NCBI RefSeq assembly: GCF_022201045.2
Contig: NC_068563.1
Span: 2,976,001 to 3,040,000, forward strand
Origin: Citrus sinensis
Taxonomy: Eukaryota > Streptophyta > Magnoliopsida > Sapindales > Rutaceae
Reading direction: 5' to 3'
DNA: 64,000 bases
Made by a program: the position numbers and the translations under genes. This document shows positions 1 through 10,895 of this stretch, piece after piece. Numbering within the stretch: the first letter of the stretch is position 1; each line of letters opens with the position of its first letter. The notes below the pieces were generated by a model. The model was not told where the DNA came from. It saw only the letters and a program-made list of their open reading frames with translations, and searched no databases.

Positions 1-582
1 TTAATTAGTTCAATTTTCTTGAACAAACTCAATTTGTCCAATTAGGTTAGGATTAATATTAATATTAATTTTAAATTTAAATTAGACTTTTCAATTCCTA
101 ACAATTTCTGTGGATTCGACCTCATTACCATTATTCTATCCCTAGATTCGTGCGCTTGCGAGTATATTAAAATTTTTCACAACATCTCGATCCTCTATAA
201 GAACTCTAGAAAATTTAAAATCAAGTAAGTTTTCTCTTACTCACAAGACCTCTGGACTTTCTCTCTTTTCCAACTTTTTCTCATATTTACTTTAAAAGTA
301 ATTTTCGAAAGCATTTGGAATTAAGTCACAGGAGCTGTGGCATAAGTTTTTTCCTAAAAGACCTAATTTTTGACTTGAACGTCGAAGAATTCACGCTGGA
401 AAACACATCTAATGTCCCACTAACTGTTTTTGTGAACGCAAGTGTATTTCAAGTGCTTGTGGTTGCTTGCATTTGCTCGAAGAGAGGAAGTGCCAGCAAG
501 TATCGTCTCCCATAAAAACAAATTTAAGTATTGGTGTAGACACCTGCCCGGAACAACATGGACCAGATTTTTGCATCTAACA
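1..582 (+). mobile_element. Degenerate LTR-retroelement relic (Ty3-like), LTR right end
   Basis: The stretch from about 185 to 582 aligns by eye with 27185-27587. Both share a splice-like AG-rich leader, a block reading 'gacttgaacgtcgaag' followed by a 'ttcacgc' block, a 'gatgtccc'-type block, and an end resembling 'tgcatcaaca'. The intact Tat-element LTRs at 6.9 and 18.2 kb end with a related layout. The first 180 bases contain a 'gtgcgcttgcgagtat' stretch of the kind found beside plant Ty3 LTRs. No coding part is left. This is a fossil fragment of unknown left boundary. Confidence 0.35.
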
Positions 583-1004
583 TGAGTCATAGAAAATAAA
601 ACAATATTCAGTTTCTTGATGCTAAATGGCATTAGCAAGCCAAGGATCCTTTGTAATACGAAGACATTCATCCTCAAATTCTAATTCAGCAAATATTTGA
701 TTTGTCCTTAATATAAATGCATTTGGAAAGTTGCTCTGTTTCTCACCTGACGATCCTCTTGCTACCATAGGTTAAAAAAATAAAAAAAAAGTTTCAAGAG
801 TAGCTTTCAGTCCCAGAATTATTTGAGAGGCCTACTTTTCCCAGAATTATTTGAGAGGCTGCTGTTTGATTCAGTCAATAATTGCTCCTATTGATCTCCA
901 TCGTCCAATTGGAATTTCAGTAGTGAGGCAGGATTGATGCTCCCAAAATGAAGAGTATTAAAAAAGGAAGCAAGATTATTTTCACCTTGTTTTCTTCGAA
1001 CATT

Positions 1005-1020
1005 CCAGGCAAGTCGGTCC
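1005..1020. repeat. Left target-site duplication of the RPL6 retrocopy
   Basis: A 16-bp stretch (ccaggcaagtcggtcc) directly precedes the poly(T) that begins the retrocopy. It recurs at 1409-1424 with three mismatches. The orthologous unoccupied site in unit 3 at 31010-31025 has a single copy (cctggcaaatcagtcc). Together they mark a LINE-type target-site duplication. Confidence 0.75.
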
Positions 1021-1408
1021 TTTTTTTTTTGCTTTTTTTTTCCTTCGATTTTTCTCTTGATCTCCACCATCAATTTGTTCTTTTCTTCCAACTTTTCTCT
1101 TGATAACTTCATCAGCGTACATTATACGCTTGCGTTTAAGAGGTTCATTAGGCTTGCGACTGTGAACTGAAGCAGCAAACTGAGTGCAAACCACACTGTT
1201 TTTTAGGCAGAAAATGCGCAGGGGAACAGTGAGTTCAGCATGATGTACATCTCCCAATTTGAGATATAAGAGCCCCTCTGTTTCAGCCCTGGCTTTGTAG
1301 CCAACACCTACAATCTTCAAAAGCCAAAAAAAATTGGCTTCCATCCCAGTTAAAGTAAATTTATCGTGTAAATTTCCTCAATAGCCGTCATAGCAAGTGC
1401 TCGGAACC
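1021..1408 (-). pseudogene. Retroposed mitochondrial ribosomal protein L6 (processed pseudogene)
   Basis: The minus strand has an open frame from 1344 down to 982. Its N-terminus (MEANFFWLLKIVGVGYKARA) and later blocks (LYLKLG, ELTVP, QFAASVHSRKP, IMYADEVIKRK) match my memory of the short plant mitochondrial-type L6 family (Arabidopsis At2g18400). About ten residues between VVC and QFAA of that family appear to be missing, and the C-terminus runs on into Lys-rich sequence. There are no introns. The minus strand ends in an A-rich tail (complement of 1021-1041), and the insert is flanked by 16-bp direct repeats. About 64 bp of probable 5'UTR lie at 1345-1408. All this fits an mRNA retroposed by LINE machinery into the promoter region of SBT copy 1. 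Function is unlikely, but the frame remains open. Confidence 0.75.
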
Positions 1409-1424
1409 CCAGGTAAATCAGTCC
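1409..1424. repeat. Right target-site duplication of the RPL6 retrocopy
   Basis: This is the second copy (ccaggtaaatcagtcc) of the 16-bp repeat at 1005-1020. It abuts the 5'UTR end of the retrocopy. Sequence to its right again aligns with the unit-3 promoter. Confidence 0.75.
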
Positions 1425-1502
1425 TTACAATAGCTTTACCAAAAAAAAGAAAAATTGAAAGACAATGATGTTTTCAATGCCAATGTACATGCATAGCATG
1501 TC

Positions 1503-1510
1503 TATATAAG
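1503..1510 (+). promoter_or_regulatory. TATA box of SBT copy 1
   Basis: TATATAAG lies 64 bp before the chosen ATG at 1574. The same position in copies 2 and 3 has TATATATA. A start of transcription about 30 bp downstream falls near 1535. An ATG at 1541 would then leave almost no leader, which favours the ATG at 1574. Confidence 0.6.
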
Positions 1511-1573
1511 TATAGAAGAAGCTTTTAGTATGTATTTCAAATGTCATACCAATTCAAGTCGGTGACAAGAATC

Positions 1574-3922
1574 ATGGGAGCATTCACAGGCATCATTTTG
1601 ATGATCCTCTCTATTTTACTCTTGGTCTTGTCTGCCGCCTCAGCATCTATGTTAAGAGATCGTAAAACGTATATTATCCACATGGACAAGTCGGCAATGC
1701 CAGCTCCATTTTCCACCCACCACCACTGGTACATGTCCATTCTTTCATCCCTTTCTTCACCTGATGGTGATGCCCCAACCCATCTCTACACCTACAACCA
1801 TGTCATGGATGGATTCAGTGGCGTGTTATCGCAGACGCACCTCGACAAACTCCAGAAAATGCCAGGTCACCTTGCCACGTACCTGGAAACATTTGGCCAC
1901 CTGCACACCACCCACACCCCAAAATTTCTCGGCCTAAAGAAACAAGCTGGGTTATGGCCAGCTGCAGGTTTTGGTAGTGACGTTATTGTGGGTGTTATTG
2001 ATTCTGGAGTTTGGCCAGAGAGTCCGAGCTTTAAAGATGACGGCATGCCTCCAGTGCCTGAGCGATGGCGCGGTGCCTGTGAAGTGGGTGTTGAGTTTAA
2101 TGCTTCTCATTGCAACAGAAAACTGATAGGAGCACGCTCATTCAGCAAAGGGCTGAAGCACTATGGCTTGAACATATCAACAACATTTGATTATGATTCT
2201 CCGAGAGATTTCTTGGGTCATGGGACTCATACATCATCAACAATAGCCGGCAGTCGTGTTCAAAATGCTAATTACTTCGGCTACGCTGAAGGAACTGCAA
2301 TTGGAGTTGCACCAATGGCGAGGATTGCAATGTACAAAATAGCGTTCTACAATAATACTCTTAAGGCAGCAGCTGTTGATGTTTTGGCTGGCATGGATCA
2401 AGCCATAGCTGACGGTGTAGATGTCATGTCATTGTCCCTGGGTTTCCCAGAGACAACATTTGATGAGAACCCAATAGCCATTGGAGCTTTTGCAGCATTG
2501 AAGAAAGGAATTTTTGTTGCCTGTTCAGCAGGAAATTCAGGACCACGTCCATACTCCATACTAAATGGAGCACCTTGGATTACTACAGTTGCTGCAGGAA
2601 CCGTTGACAGAGAGTTTGCAGCCTACGTCACCCTTGGCAATGAAGAGCTATCAGTTCTTGGAAAATCTGTGTACCCGGAGAATCTGTTTGTCTCCAGGGA
2701 ACCTATATACTTCGGATATGGAAATAGATCCAAAGAAATTTGTGAAGGTAACTCAACAGACCCTAGAGCAGTTGCAGGCAAATATATCTTTTGTGCATTT
2801 GACTATAAAGGTAACATAACCGTAAGTCAGCAATTGGAGGAAGTGCGCAGAACTAGAGCCGCCGGAGCTATCATCAGTGCAGACTCAAGGCAAAATCTGT
2901 TTCCCGACGACTTTGACATGCCTTTCGTTACAGTAAACCTGAATAACGGAGAGTTAGTGAAGAAGTACATAATCAATGCGGATAATGCAACGGTTAGTAT
3001 CAAGTTCCAGATCACGATATTGGGCACCAAGCCATCTCCACAAGTAGCCAATTTTTCATCACGAGGGCCTTCTCTTCGATCTCCATGGATTCTAAAACCT
3101 GATATATTGGCTCCGGGAGTTGATATCTTGGGGGCATGGGTTCCCAACAGGCCTATAGCTACAATTCGTGATCTTGGTAAGCTACTCACCGAATTTGCTC
3201 TCAAATCCGGCACATCAATGTCTTGCCCTCATGCAGCTGGTATAGCCGCGCTGCTTAAAGCCACCCACCGTGAGTGGAGTTCAGCTGCCATCCGTTCAGC
3301 AATGATGACAACAGCTGATGTTCTTGATAATGCTTATGATATGATCACTGACATATCAACCGGAGCTGCTGGAACTCCTCTTGATTTCGGTGCAGGGCAT
3401 ATAAATCCCAACAAGGCCATGGATCCAGGACTTGTGTATGATATTGAGATCCAGGACTATCTCAACTACTTGTGTGCAATGAACTACACTAGTCAACAGA
3501 TTCGAGTTGTCACAGGGACATCGGATTTTACATGTGAGCATGGCAATCTGGATCTTAATTATCCATCATTTATCATCATCTTGAACAACAGCAACACTGC
3601 TAGCTTCACCTTCAAGAGGGTATTGACAAATGTAGCCGATACCAGGTCAACTTATACTGCAGCAGTGAAGGCTCCAGTGGGTATGACAGTGACTGTGGAA
3701 CCAGCAACATTATCCTTTGCCGGAAAGTTTAGCAAAGCTGAGTTCAGTTTGACTGTGAACATTAATCTGGGAAATGCTTTTAGTCCCAAAAGTAACTTTC
3801 TTGGAAATTTTGGGTATTTGACATGGTATGAAGTTAAAAGAAAGCATACGGTGAGAAGCCCCATTGTCGCTGCTTTTGCTAATAATTCTAGAGGAGTGAC
3901 AATAGTTGAAAATATAGCATAG
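1574..3922 (+). CDS. Subtilisin-like serine protease, SBT1 group (copy 1)
   Basis: A secreted serine endoprotease of the plant pyrolysin/SBT family, acting in the apoplast; the substrate is unknown. The single-exon frame gives 782 residues. In order it has a hydrophobic signal peptide (1-25), an I9 propeptide (from KTYIIHMDK at 32 to about 111), a mature end at about 112 (TTHTPKFLGL), a peptidase S8 domain with an inserted PA region, and a C-terminal Fn3-like domain. The catalytic set is complete: Asp143 in VIDSGVWPES, His216 in GHGTHTSS, oxyanion Asn321 in SAGNSGP, and Ser548 in SGTSMSCPH. An in-frame ATG exists at 1541, but the matching position is TTG in copy 3 and is followed at once by a stop in copy 2. 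The ATG at 1574 is conserved in all three. It resembles Arabidopsis SBT1.9 and tomato SBT3-type enzymes from memory; the exact subgroup is unsure. Confidence 0.93.
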   Translation: MGAFTGIILMILSILLLVLSAASASMLRDRKTYIIHMDKSAMPAPFSTHHHWYMSILSSLSSPDGDAPTHLYTYNHVMDGFSGVLSQTHLDKLQKMPGHLATYLETFGHLHTTHTPKFLGLKKQAGLWPAAGFGSDVIVGVIDSGVWPESPSFKDDGMPPVPERWRGACEVGVEFNASHCNRKLIGARSFSKGLKHYGLNISTTFDYDSPRDFLGHGTHTSSTIAGSRVQNANYFGYAEGTAIGVAPMARIAMYKIAFYNNTLKAAAVDVLAGMDQAIADGVDVMSLSLGFPETTFDENPIAIGAFAALKKGIFVACSAGNSGPRPYSILNGAPWITTVAAGTVDREFAAYVTLGNEELSVLGKSVYPENLFVSREPIYFGYGNRSKEICEGNSTDPRAVAGKYIFCAFDYKGNITVSQQLEEVRRTRAAGAIISADSRQNLFPDDFDMPFVTVNLNNGELVKKYIINADNATVSIKFQITILGTKPSPQVANFSSRGPSLRSPWILKPDILAPGVDILGAWVPNRPIATIRDLGKLLTEFALKSGTSMSCPHAAGIAALLKATHREWSSAAIRSAMMTTADVLDNAYDMITDISTGAAGTPLDFGAGHINPNKAMDPGLVYDIEIQDYLNYLCAMNYTSQQIRVVTGTSDFTCEHGNLDLNYPSFIIILNNSNTASFTFKRVLTNVADTRSTYTAAVKAPVGMTVTVEPATLSFAGKFSKAEFSLTVNINLGNAFSPKSNFLGNFGYLTWYEVKRKHTVRSPIVAAFANNSRGVTIVENIA

Positions 3923-4856
3923 ACAACAGTAGAAAGAATTCAAGTAATAAACGACTCTTGGCAAATAGAAATCCATCTTATGCAGAGTTTGTTATTAGGA
4001 CTTCCTGTTAATGTTGTAAGAAATGACTAGATGCTTCATAATAATCTTGAGAATTTCGTCCAAAATATTTCGAGTAAGAAATGTTTGAGGAAAATATTAA
4101 GGAAGGTTGCTGTGATATTCAATATTTTTAGAATAATTTGGATATACTTATATTTTTGTCAAAATGGCAGTAAAAGAGTTTTTTTTTTTTTTTTAACTTT
4201 ACTATTTGTATCATTAACGATTTCAGATCATTTTGCAAACGAATCAACCAATAGTAGCTAAATCTTAGGCTGCTGGCCAGCAAAATGAATTAATGAAAAT
4301 AAACATCAGACCTAGCCATGATCAGTCAATTTAGCGTTTGATTTATTATGTGTTTCAGTTGAAACATCATGTACATACATACACATGCAGGCAAAGAAAG
4401 CTCCCACTTATCAGGTGGAAAAACTGCAAAACTAGAAGACACTTGAATTTACTTGCAGATAAGACAAAGAAAGAGATTGATGTTTTTTCACATTTCACGT
4501 GAGTCTTTAGATTATATATAAATGAATGGTTAGGATTAAATTAATTAAATAAAAAGTAACATTTGTTTCTTCTATTTATTGTTTTTCTCTCCTCTACTTC
4601 CTTTTTTTTTCTTGTTGGGTCTTCCGTCTCACTTTCCCTCTGTTCTTTAATTTTTACCATGACCATAGACAAAGGGACGTGTGATTTGAATGTTTGTCGA
4701 CAAGGGAACAATCAATTTTCATATTTCTTTAATTTTTTAAGGTGAAATAAACTTTAATTTCATTTGATGACTCTGGTTTGGTAAAAAATTGTGCAAGAGA
4801 AATTTATGCAAGTTCAAAGCAACTATAATATAGTTAAGGGAAATCAAGAGTAATTA
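3923..4856. other. 3' flank of SBT copy 1, AT-rich, no gene
   Basis: This holds the probable 3'UTR of copy 1 and a stretch homologous to the flanks of copies 2 and 3 up to about 4460. The rest is AT-rich with poly(T) runs and short meaningless open frames. No coding or RNA gene was recognised. Confidence 0.6.
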
Positions 4857-5582
4857 GGGCTGGCTTGAAGTAGAAACGAATAAGCCGATTGCTTAAGGTC
4901 CCAAATTTTAGGAAAATCTATTGGATATCTCTCTAATTAATAATTAATCTGTAATTAGGATTTTTTTAAATTAAAAAAATTGTATTTAGTAACCTTATTG
5001 TTAAAGCGATATAATTAATAATATTGTCTAACAATTAATTAATTCATTATTAGTTTTTACAAAAAATAAATAAATTTTTTACCTTTTCGGTTTCTTAAAT
5101 AAGCTTAATTATTTAACATTAGAATTTTTGACTTTTAGCATTTCTTTTAATTTCTATTAAAAACCTTATAATCTAAAAAAAATCATAGGTGAAAAAATTT
5201 CTTACTCTACAAGGAAAATTATTACATGCATTAGTTCATTAAAAAAAAAATTCTTGAAATACAAAGTTCATATCCATTATCTGATCATCAATTTATCATC
5301 TTAACTTTATATATGCTATTATTCTAAATATTTTATTTTAAAATAGTATTGTTCTCATTTATTTATTTGTTTATTTTTGTAAAACATTTGAAGCAAGTAA
5401 ATTTTAGGTTTTTTTTATTGAAATTTTTTAGGATCTTCTTGATTATTTTTTAAATTTTAAAAATAAAGATAAAATAAATTTTGAGCTCTTTTATTTATTT
5501 ATTTGAGTTTTGAAGTTGTTGAACAAAAAAAAAGTCCCATAAAACAAGTTCACCTAAGGGCTTAGATACGCTAAGCAGGCCC
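4857..5582. mobile_element. Degenerate non-autonomous TIR element (hAT-like)
   Basis: The left end 'agggctggcttgaag', with 'ccgattgcttaaggtccc' shortly after, is of the type found at plant hAT-derived repeats. The right end near 5550-5582 gives a similar reverse complement ('gggcctgcttag', then 'taagccctta'). The interior is very AT-rich with no coding capacity. No clear target duplication was found, so the boundaries are approximate. Confidence 0.35.
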
Positions 5583-5637
5583 AGAAAGAGTTATGAGTAG
5601 AGGCGAGAGGAAAAAAAAATGTAAAGATGGCCATGAA

Positions 5638-6530
5638 TAGGGGTGGGCAAAATACCCGACCCGAAAAATTTCGGGTTCGGGTCGGATCGGGTTGTTAATA
5701 TAACCCGATCGGATGAAATATTGCAAACCCGATCGGGTTGCTAAAAAAAATAAAAATCTATGGCCAAACACACACACACGGCACATAGCACACCACACAT
5801 AATCACACAAATCAGTGAAATCACATACTCAAAAGGTTACACTTTACAGTTTACACAAACACAAAACACACACAAACAAAAAAATCACAACACCCAACCC
5901 GTGAACCCACCCTCAAGAAGCAAGAAAACATTCTCTCCTTCCCGCAATCTGCTGCTGCCGTGTTGCGAGTCCGGCCATCTGCTGCTGCGTCAGCGATCTG
6001 CTGTTGCCGTGATGTTGTCATGTTGCTGCCGTCTTGCGTCCAGCCATCTACTTCTGCGTCCACGATCTGCTGTCGCCGTACTGCGTCCAGCCATCACGAG
6101 GAAACTGCTGCGCGTCCAGCCGTGCGCAAGCTGCTGCTGCACGCCCACCGATCTGCTGCCGAAAGCCCAGCCGCCGATCTGCTGCTCCAAGGCTCAAGCT
6201 CCAACCCGACCCGAGTTTCTCCCTTAGTCCCTTATGTGTTTTGAATTTTGAAGCTTTCATGGTGTATTGGTATATATGTTTTGAATTGACCCGTTTTCAT
6301 CGACCCGAATTGGTTTAATTTGACCCGAATTTAATATGATCCATTTTTAATTCGAACCGATTCAATCCGAATTCAACCCGATTTTTGACCCGATCCGAAC
6401 CGATCCGAATATATATCGGATCGAATTGAGTCGGGTTGTAAGTTCGGGTTGTATTCGGATCAATGTTTGCACAACCCGAATAACCCGAAACCCGATCAGG
6501 TTGACCCGAACCCGATTTTGCCCACCCCTA
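5638..6530. mobile_element. Non-autonomous hAT transposon with 8-bp target duplication
   Basis: The ends are perfect 15-bp inverted repeats, TAGGGGTGGGCAAAA, and an 8-bp direct repeat (gccatgaa) lies outside them at 5630-5637 and 6531-6538. This is the hAT signature. Subterminal regions are packed with variants of 'acccgatccgaa' and its complement. The middle (about 5930-6210) is a GC-rich tandem array built on 'gatctgctgctgc' and 'cgtccagccatc' motifs. It opens frames on both strands by composition alone; no transposase is encoded. Confidence 0.88.
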
Positions 6531-6876
6531 GCCATGAAGATCGTTGAAGAGAAAAAGATGATTAAAAAAATTAATAGAATATTTAATACGTCCCATTAAT
6601 CTCCACCGTTCATTTATCTATAATCTAACAACTCACAAGGAGTGTAAACAACAGTGTAATTTTAAGCGGCCGCTGATATGCCTTGATATATGTATATTGA
6701 TCTCTCTTAAAAGAAAAAAAAATTGCAAAATCCTATCTGTTTTTTCTTTTTTTCTTTTTTGTTAATAATAAGAATTAGCTAATAGAGTAATCACTCCACA
6801 AACAAGTGTACATGACTGCAAACATTTTTGAGTAAGTTTTTTTTAATAAGAAATAAAAAAAATTACAGAGTATGCC

Positions 6877-7572
6877 TGTTAAGTAAATAAAAGCATCAGG
6901 TTGGCCATGCTATTAATTCTGGCCCAACATGGATCACCTCAGCCAAACGGTATGAGCAGGGCAGGGGGATAAACATAAGCCAACCAGAGACGAGTACCGG
7001 CCAGGGTAATATACCGACCAGAGTCATATACCGAGCCGATACCAACCCCTCAAAAAGCGGGAACACGATCCCACAGAATCACAGTAGTTGCGCTTTTTCC
7101 AGATCCGTTGCGGAAAACGCGAGATCCCACGTTTGCCCATAATGAAACAGTTAAAATCCCATGAAAGGCTGCCACTACCCGCAATAGGGGGGATGAAGGG
7201 TAAATGGAAACGTGAGACAACGGCTTTAAAAGAATGAGAAATCGATGAAGAAGGGGATAGAAAAATTGAGAGAGGGAAAATGCTGTCAAATTGTAATCAG
7301 GTTTTTTTCTTAAAAAAACTTCGAATAGATTAGAAACGATTCTTGAATCCAAATTGCATTGTTTTCCCGTAAACACCTTGTGCTAACTTAGGCATCGGAG
7401 GGTTTACGCCGGCAAAACCACCGGCGTCTTTGATCCGTTTTTGGTGAATGCAGGTCTAGTATGAGAAAGGAGGGTGATTCCAACCCCAGTGGTTCGAGCA
7501 ACAGTTGATAACACAAACGTTGGTGAAATAATTTGGTCGGTCAAAAGGCGAGCAGATTTAAGCATCAACATT
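6877..7572 (+). repeat. 5' LTR of the Tat-type element
   Basis: It begins TGTTAAGTAAATAAAAGCA and aligns end to end with 18191-18886 at equal length. The canonical CA sits two bases before the end implied by the target duplication. It contains a TATA-like 'ctttaaaagaatg' and a long GC-richer block near its right end shared in layout with the LTR relics at 185-582 and 27185-27587. Confidence 0.92.
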
Positions 7573-7573
7573 T

Positions 7574-7591
7574 TGGCGCCGTCTGTGGGGA
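7574..7591 (+). other. Primer-binding site
   Basis: TGGCGCCGTCTGTGGGGA lies immediately after the 5' LTR. The first ten bases complement the 3' end expected of plant tRNA-Asp. The position and motif are typical of Tat and Athila group elements. Confidence 0.7.
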
Positions 7592-7650
7592 GCTGAATAA
7601 AAGGCTACCACCAAATTAGTAATTATCGGAGAAGCAGCGAACGATTGGAT

Positions 7651-9436
7651 ATGGATGTGTCAAGAAAGGATACTTTAAGGGAGGACAATGAAACGGTGGA
7701 GACAATCACTCTCTGGGAAATTGCAAATGAAGCCCGAGAGAGGATGATGCAAGATCGATTGGAGTGGATGGAGAAATAAATGGAAACTCTCGCGACCATA
7801 CTGCACGAGCTGAGGGATGAGCGGAGAACGGATTATGAAACCCCCGTGGGGAGAGATGATGTTGGAGCAGAACCCAGCCTCCGGAGGCATAGAGTCGAGG
7901 AAATCCCTCCGCCGGCAGACCAACCTAACGGGGTGCATCCCCACAGAAGTGCTGGTCGAGTTCCAGGAGAGCGAGTAGATGAATGGAGGGACCACCTCTC
8001 CCCGGACGGGTATTGGAAGTCAATGGCCGAGGGGCCATTGTTGATGAAGGAGAGCTCAGACATCGGTTGCACAATGCCGAGCTGGAACGAGATCGGGTAG
8101 CTGCACGTGACCCTGACCGTGCTGTAGAATTAGAAGGGGAGGTGCGCAGATTGGCGCAGGTGATGGAGGAGATACAAGTCAAGAGAAAGCCCCCGAGCTG
8201 GAGGATAATGCTGGATGAAGAATCCCCGTTATCAACCGAGATCATGGGTACAGTAATCCCAAGAGATTTCCGCTTCCCCGACCTCAAATACTCCGGTCGA
8301 AGTGACCCTCTGGTGCATATTGAGCGTTTCAACGACATGACGGGGGTGCAGGGGTTGACACCAACTCAGAGGTGTAGGGTGTTCCCGTTGACTCTCGAGG
8401 GGCGAGCCCGAGAATGGTACCGCAAGCTCTCCCGATGAGGTATAAAAGGGTACGAGCAGATGTGCCAAGAGTTGGCCGAACAGTTTCGAGGGGCAGTAGC
8501 CCTAGAGGACGACATGATGAAACTAATGGGGATGAAACAGGAGGAGCATGAGTCCCTTCAGAATTTTGTAAAGTGATATCACCGAGCTGTGCTAGATTTG
8601 GGAGCTTTTAATCACCCACAGGCGCTGAGGGGATTAAAAGAAGGTGTAAGAATCGGCCGATTGTGGTATAACTTGATAAGCCCCTTAGTGCAGAATTATT
8701 CGGCGGGGTATGAACTGGCGAGGCGAGACATAGAAATCGAAGAGGAGAAATCGGCAAGGATAAAGAGTGAACAGCTGGAAGAGCTGAGGCGAAAAGAACG
8801 GAGAGCCCCGACCGGGAGCAGATCGGGAAAGCGAGCTGGGGAATCATCAGTTATGGGCGGAATATCAGCTCCGTCCCGCCTTTAACCCATAGCTCAGAGG
8901 CTGCAACAGTTCCAATACAGCCGAGCCCAACCTCCGCGCACCCCGTTCCCAGAGCGGCAACGAGAATTCAGGCAGATGGCTGCCCACCCTTATCACAACA
9001 CTCCCAGAGGGTTACATGCAACTGGTTCCAGGGCTAGACGACCAGATCAGCTAGTGACTATACCAGCCCGAGATGACATTCATGATAGCCGAGCAGTTCA
9101 GCTGGTAGACTAGAGCTTGGCATATAGACAGTACACTCCATTAAAGATCTCCTTGGAGGAATTGTATGAGAGGATCGAGGGACGAGGCCTGCTGTACCCT
9201 CTAACCCTAATAACAAAACCGGCTCATCGACGGGATAAGAGCAGATTCTGTAAATTTCACGACACTCTCGGTCACACTATCAGCCAATGTCGTGACCTGA
9301 AGGTTCAAGTGGAGGATTTAGTGAGGAATCGATACTGGGATGAGTATGTAGATGGAGTGTCCCCTGTCATTGAATCACAGTACACACGGGATGAAGGAGT
9401 TGAGAGGGTCTGGAACGAGAACAGTCGACCATCCGT
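7651..9436 (+). mobile_element. gag region of the Tat-type element (fossil)
   Basis: Open stretches in this interval encode a polar, Arg/Glu-rich protein. They contain the retrotransposon gag core (a block ending in LTLEGRAREWYRKL) and, near 9240-9340, a Cys/His-bearing segment of the type found at the gag C-terminus of this lineage. The region is degraded. Confidence 0.8.
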
Positions 9437-10895
9437 GTGATAGTAGGAGGGCCAACTTTGGCTGGGGATTCGAACAGGGCACGGAAGAACTATGGGAGAT
9501 ACGCCTTGACTAGCAAAGAAGTGCTTTTCAATTTGCCAGCAACCAAGAAGGTAAAAGTGCGGCAAGTTCCCATTATGTGGACATATGACGACGAAAAGGG
9601 CATCTTATATCCTCATGAGGATGCACTGGTGATTAAAGCATTGGTGGCTAGTACAGAATTGCGGCGAATACTGGTGGACACGGGCAGCTTAGTAAACATT
9701 CTATTTAAGTCGGCCCTAAATGATATGGGGATTTCAAACTTGAAGCTGGAGTGGACGAATACATCCTTGAAGGGATTTGGAGGGGGACGGCTAACTCTCA
9801 TGGGGATCATCGAACTCCCAATTACCGTGGGATCAAAACCGTTCAAAAGAACGATGATGCTGGATTTTGTCGTGGTGGAAGAAAGAAGTCCTTACCAGAT
9901 GATATTGGGGAGACCGTTCATGAGGATAAGCCAATGTGTAATGTCCACGCATTATCTGGCGCTAAAGTACAGAATAAATGAAGTTGTTGGTGTAGTAAAA
10001 GGTGACCAGAGAATGGTCAGGAGCTGCTATGCTACGGCGGCCAAGGAAACGCTGCAGGTTACCTCTCTAGATAACCGAGAGGATTCAAAAAAGGGTCGCC
10101 AGGAACATGTTGAGAAGCAGGAAAGGGTTATTGTAAGCAAGAGTGACCCGAGCAGAGTGGTTAAGGTCGGATCAGAATTGGGTGAAGCAATAAAAGGCGA
10201 GCTGGTGAAGTGTCTACAGTCCCATGCAGACATATTTGCCTGGTCTCATGAGGATATGCCAGGTATTGATCGCGGGGTAGCTTGTCACAAGCTGGCAGTC
10301 AAGAAAGGGGCAAGGCCGGTGAGGCAGAAAAGGAGGTGCTTCAACCAGGAAAGGTACGAGGCCATAAATGCCGAGGTGGAAAAGCTGCTGAAAGTAGGAT
10401 TTATAAGGGAAGCCAAGCACCCGGAATGGATTTCCAATGTAGTACTGGTAAAGAAGGCCAATGGGAAGTGGAGAATGTGTGTAGACTTCACGAACCTCAA
10501 TAAGGCATGCCCGAAGGACAGCTTTCCCCTACCAAAAATAGATTAGTTGGTGGACTCAACCGCGGGTCATAGTCTGCTCAGTTTCATGGATGTCTTTTCC
10601 GAATACAACCAGATACCCATGGACGAGCAGGATGAGGAAAGCATTACCTTTATAACTAACATGAGTTTGTTTTGTTACAGGGTGATGCCCTTTGGCCTGA
10701 AAAATGCAGGAGCTACCTATCAAAGGCTAGTGAATAAGGTCTTCAAATCATTGATCGGTCACACTATGGAAGTATACGTGGACGATATGATCACCAAGTC
10801 AAGAGAACCGAGAGATCATGTGAAGCACTTGGAAGAGACCTTCGAATTGCTGAGGAAGTATGAAATGAAGCTTAACCCGGAGAAATGTGCATTGT
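9437..10895 (+). mobile_element. Protease and reverse transcriptase part of the Tat-type element (fossil)
   Basis: An aspartic protease-like segment (LVDTGSLVNIL) is followed by the reverse transcriptase fingers and palm. The RT signatures KANGKWRMCVDFTNLN, MPFGLKNAGATYQR and the catalytic block VYVDDM are all visible. The domain is cut by the nested LTR insertion at its right edge. Confidence 0.88.

Larger units (their letters stand above)
590..4460 (+). repeat. Segmental duplication unit 1 (SBT copy 1 with flanks)
   Basis: The upstream flank (about 590-1540), the gene and the downstream flank (about 4140-4460) all align with units 2 and 3. A recognisable upstream block, 'gatcctttgtaatacgaag', lies near 645 and recurs near 30653 with one change. 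The downstream block near 4260-4440, beginning 'aatcttaggctgctgg', recurs near 24982 and 34150. The unit therefore duplicated with promoter and 3' flank rather than as a cDNA. Confidence 0.75.

Noticed and set aside
982-1344. Functional small gene on the minus strand (120 residues)
   Set aside because: It is the RPL6 retrocopy: it lacks introns, has an A-rich tail and target duplications, misses an internal block of the family, and runs out of the insert into the flank at its end.
5760-6318. Several overlapping open frames of 66-155 residues on both strands
   Set aside because: They are Ser/Arg/Cys-rich translations of the GC-rich tandem core of the hAT element, with no recognisable domain.
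7050-8600. Open frames on the minus strand across the LTR and gag
   Set aside because: They are shadows of the retroelement sense strand; the LTR frame recurs at 18.25-18.5 kb simply because the LTR does.
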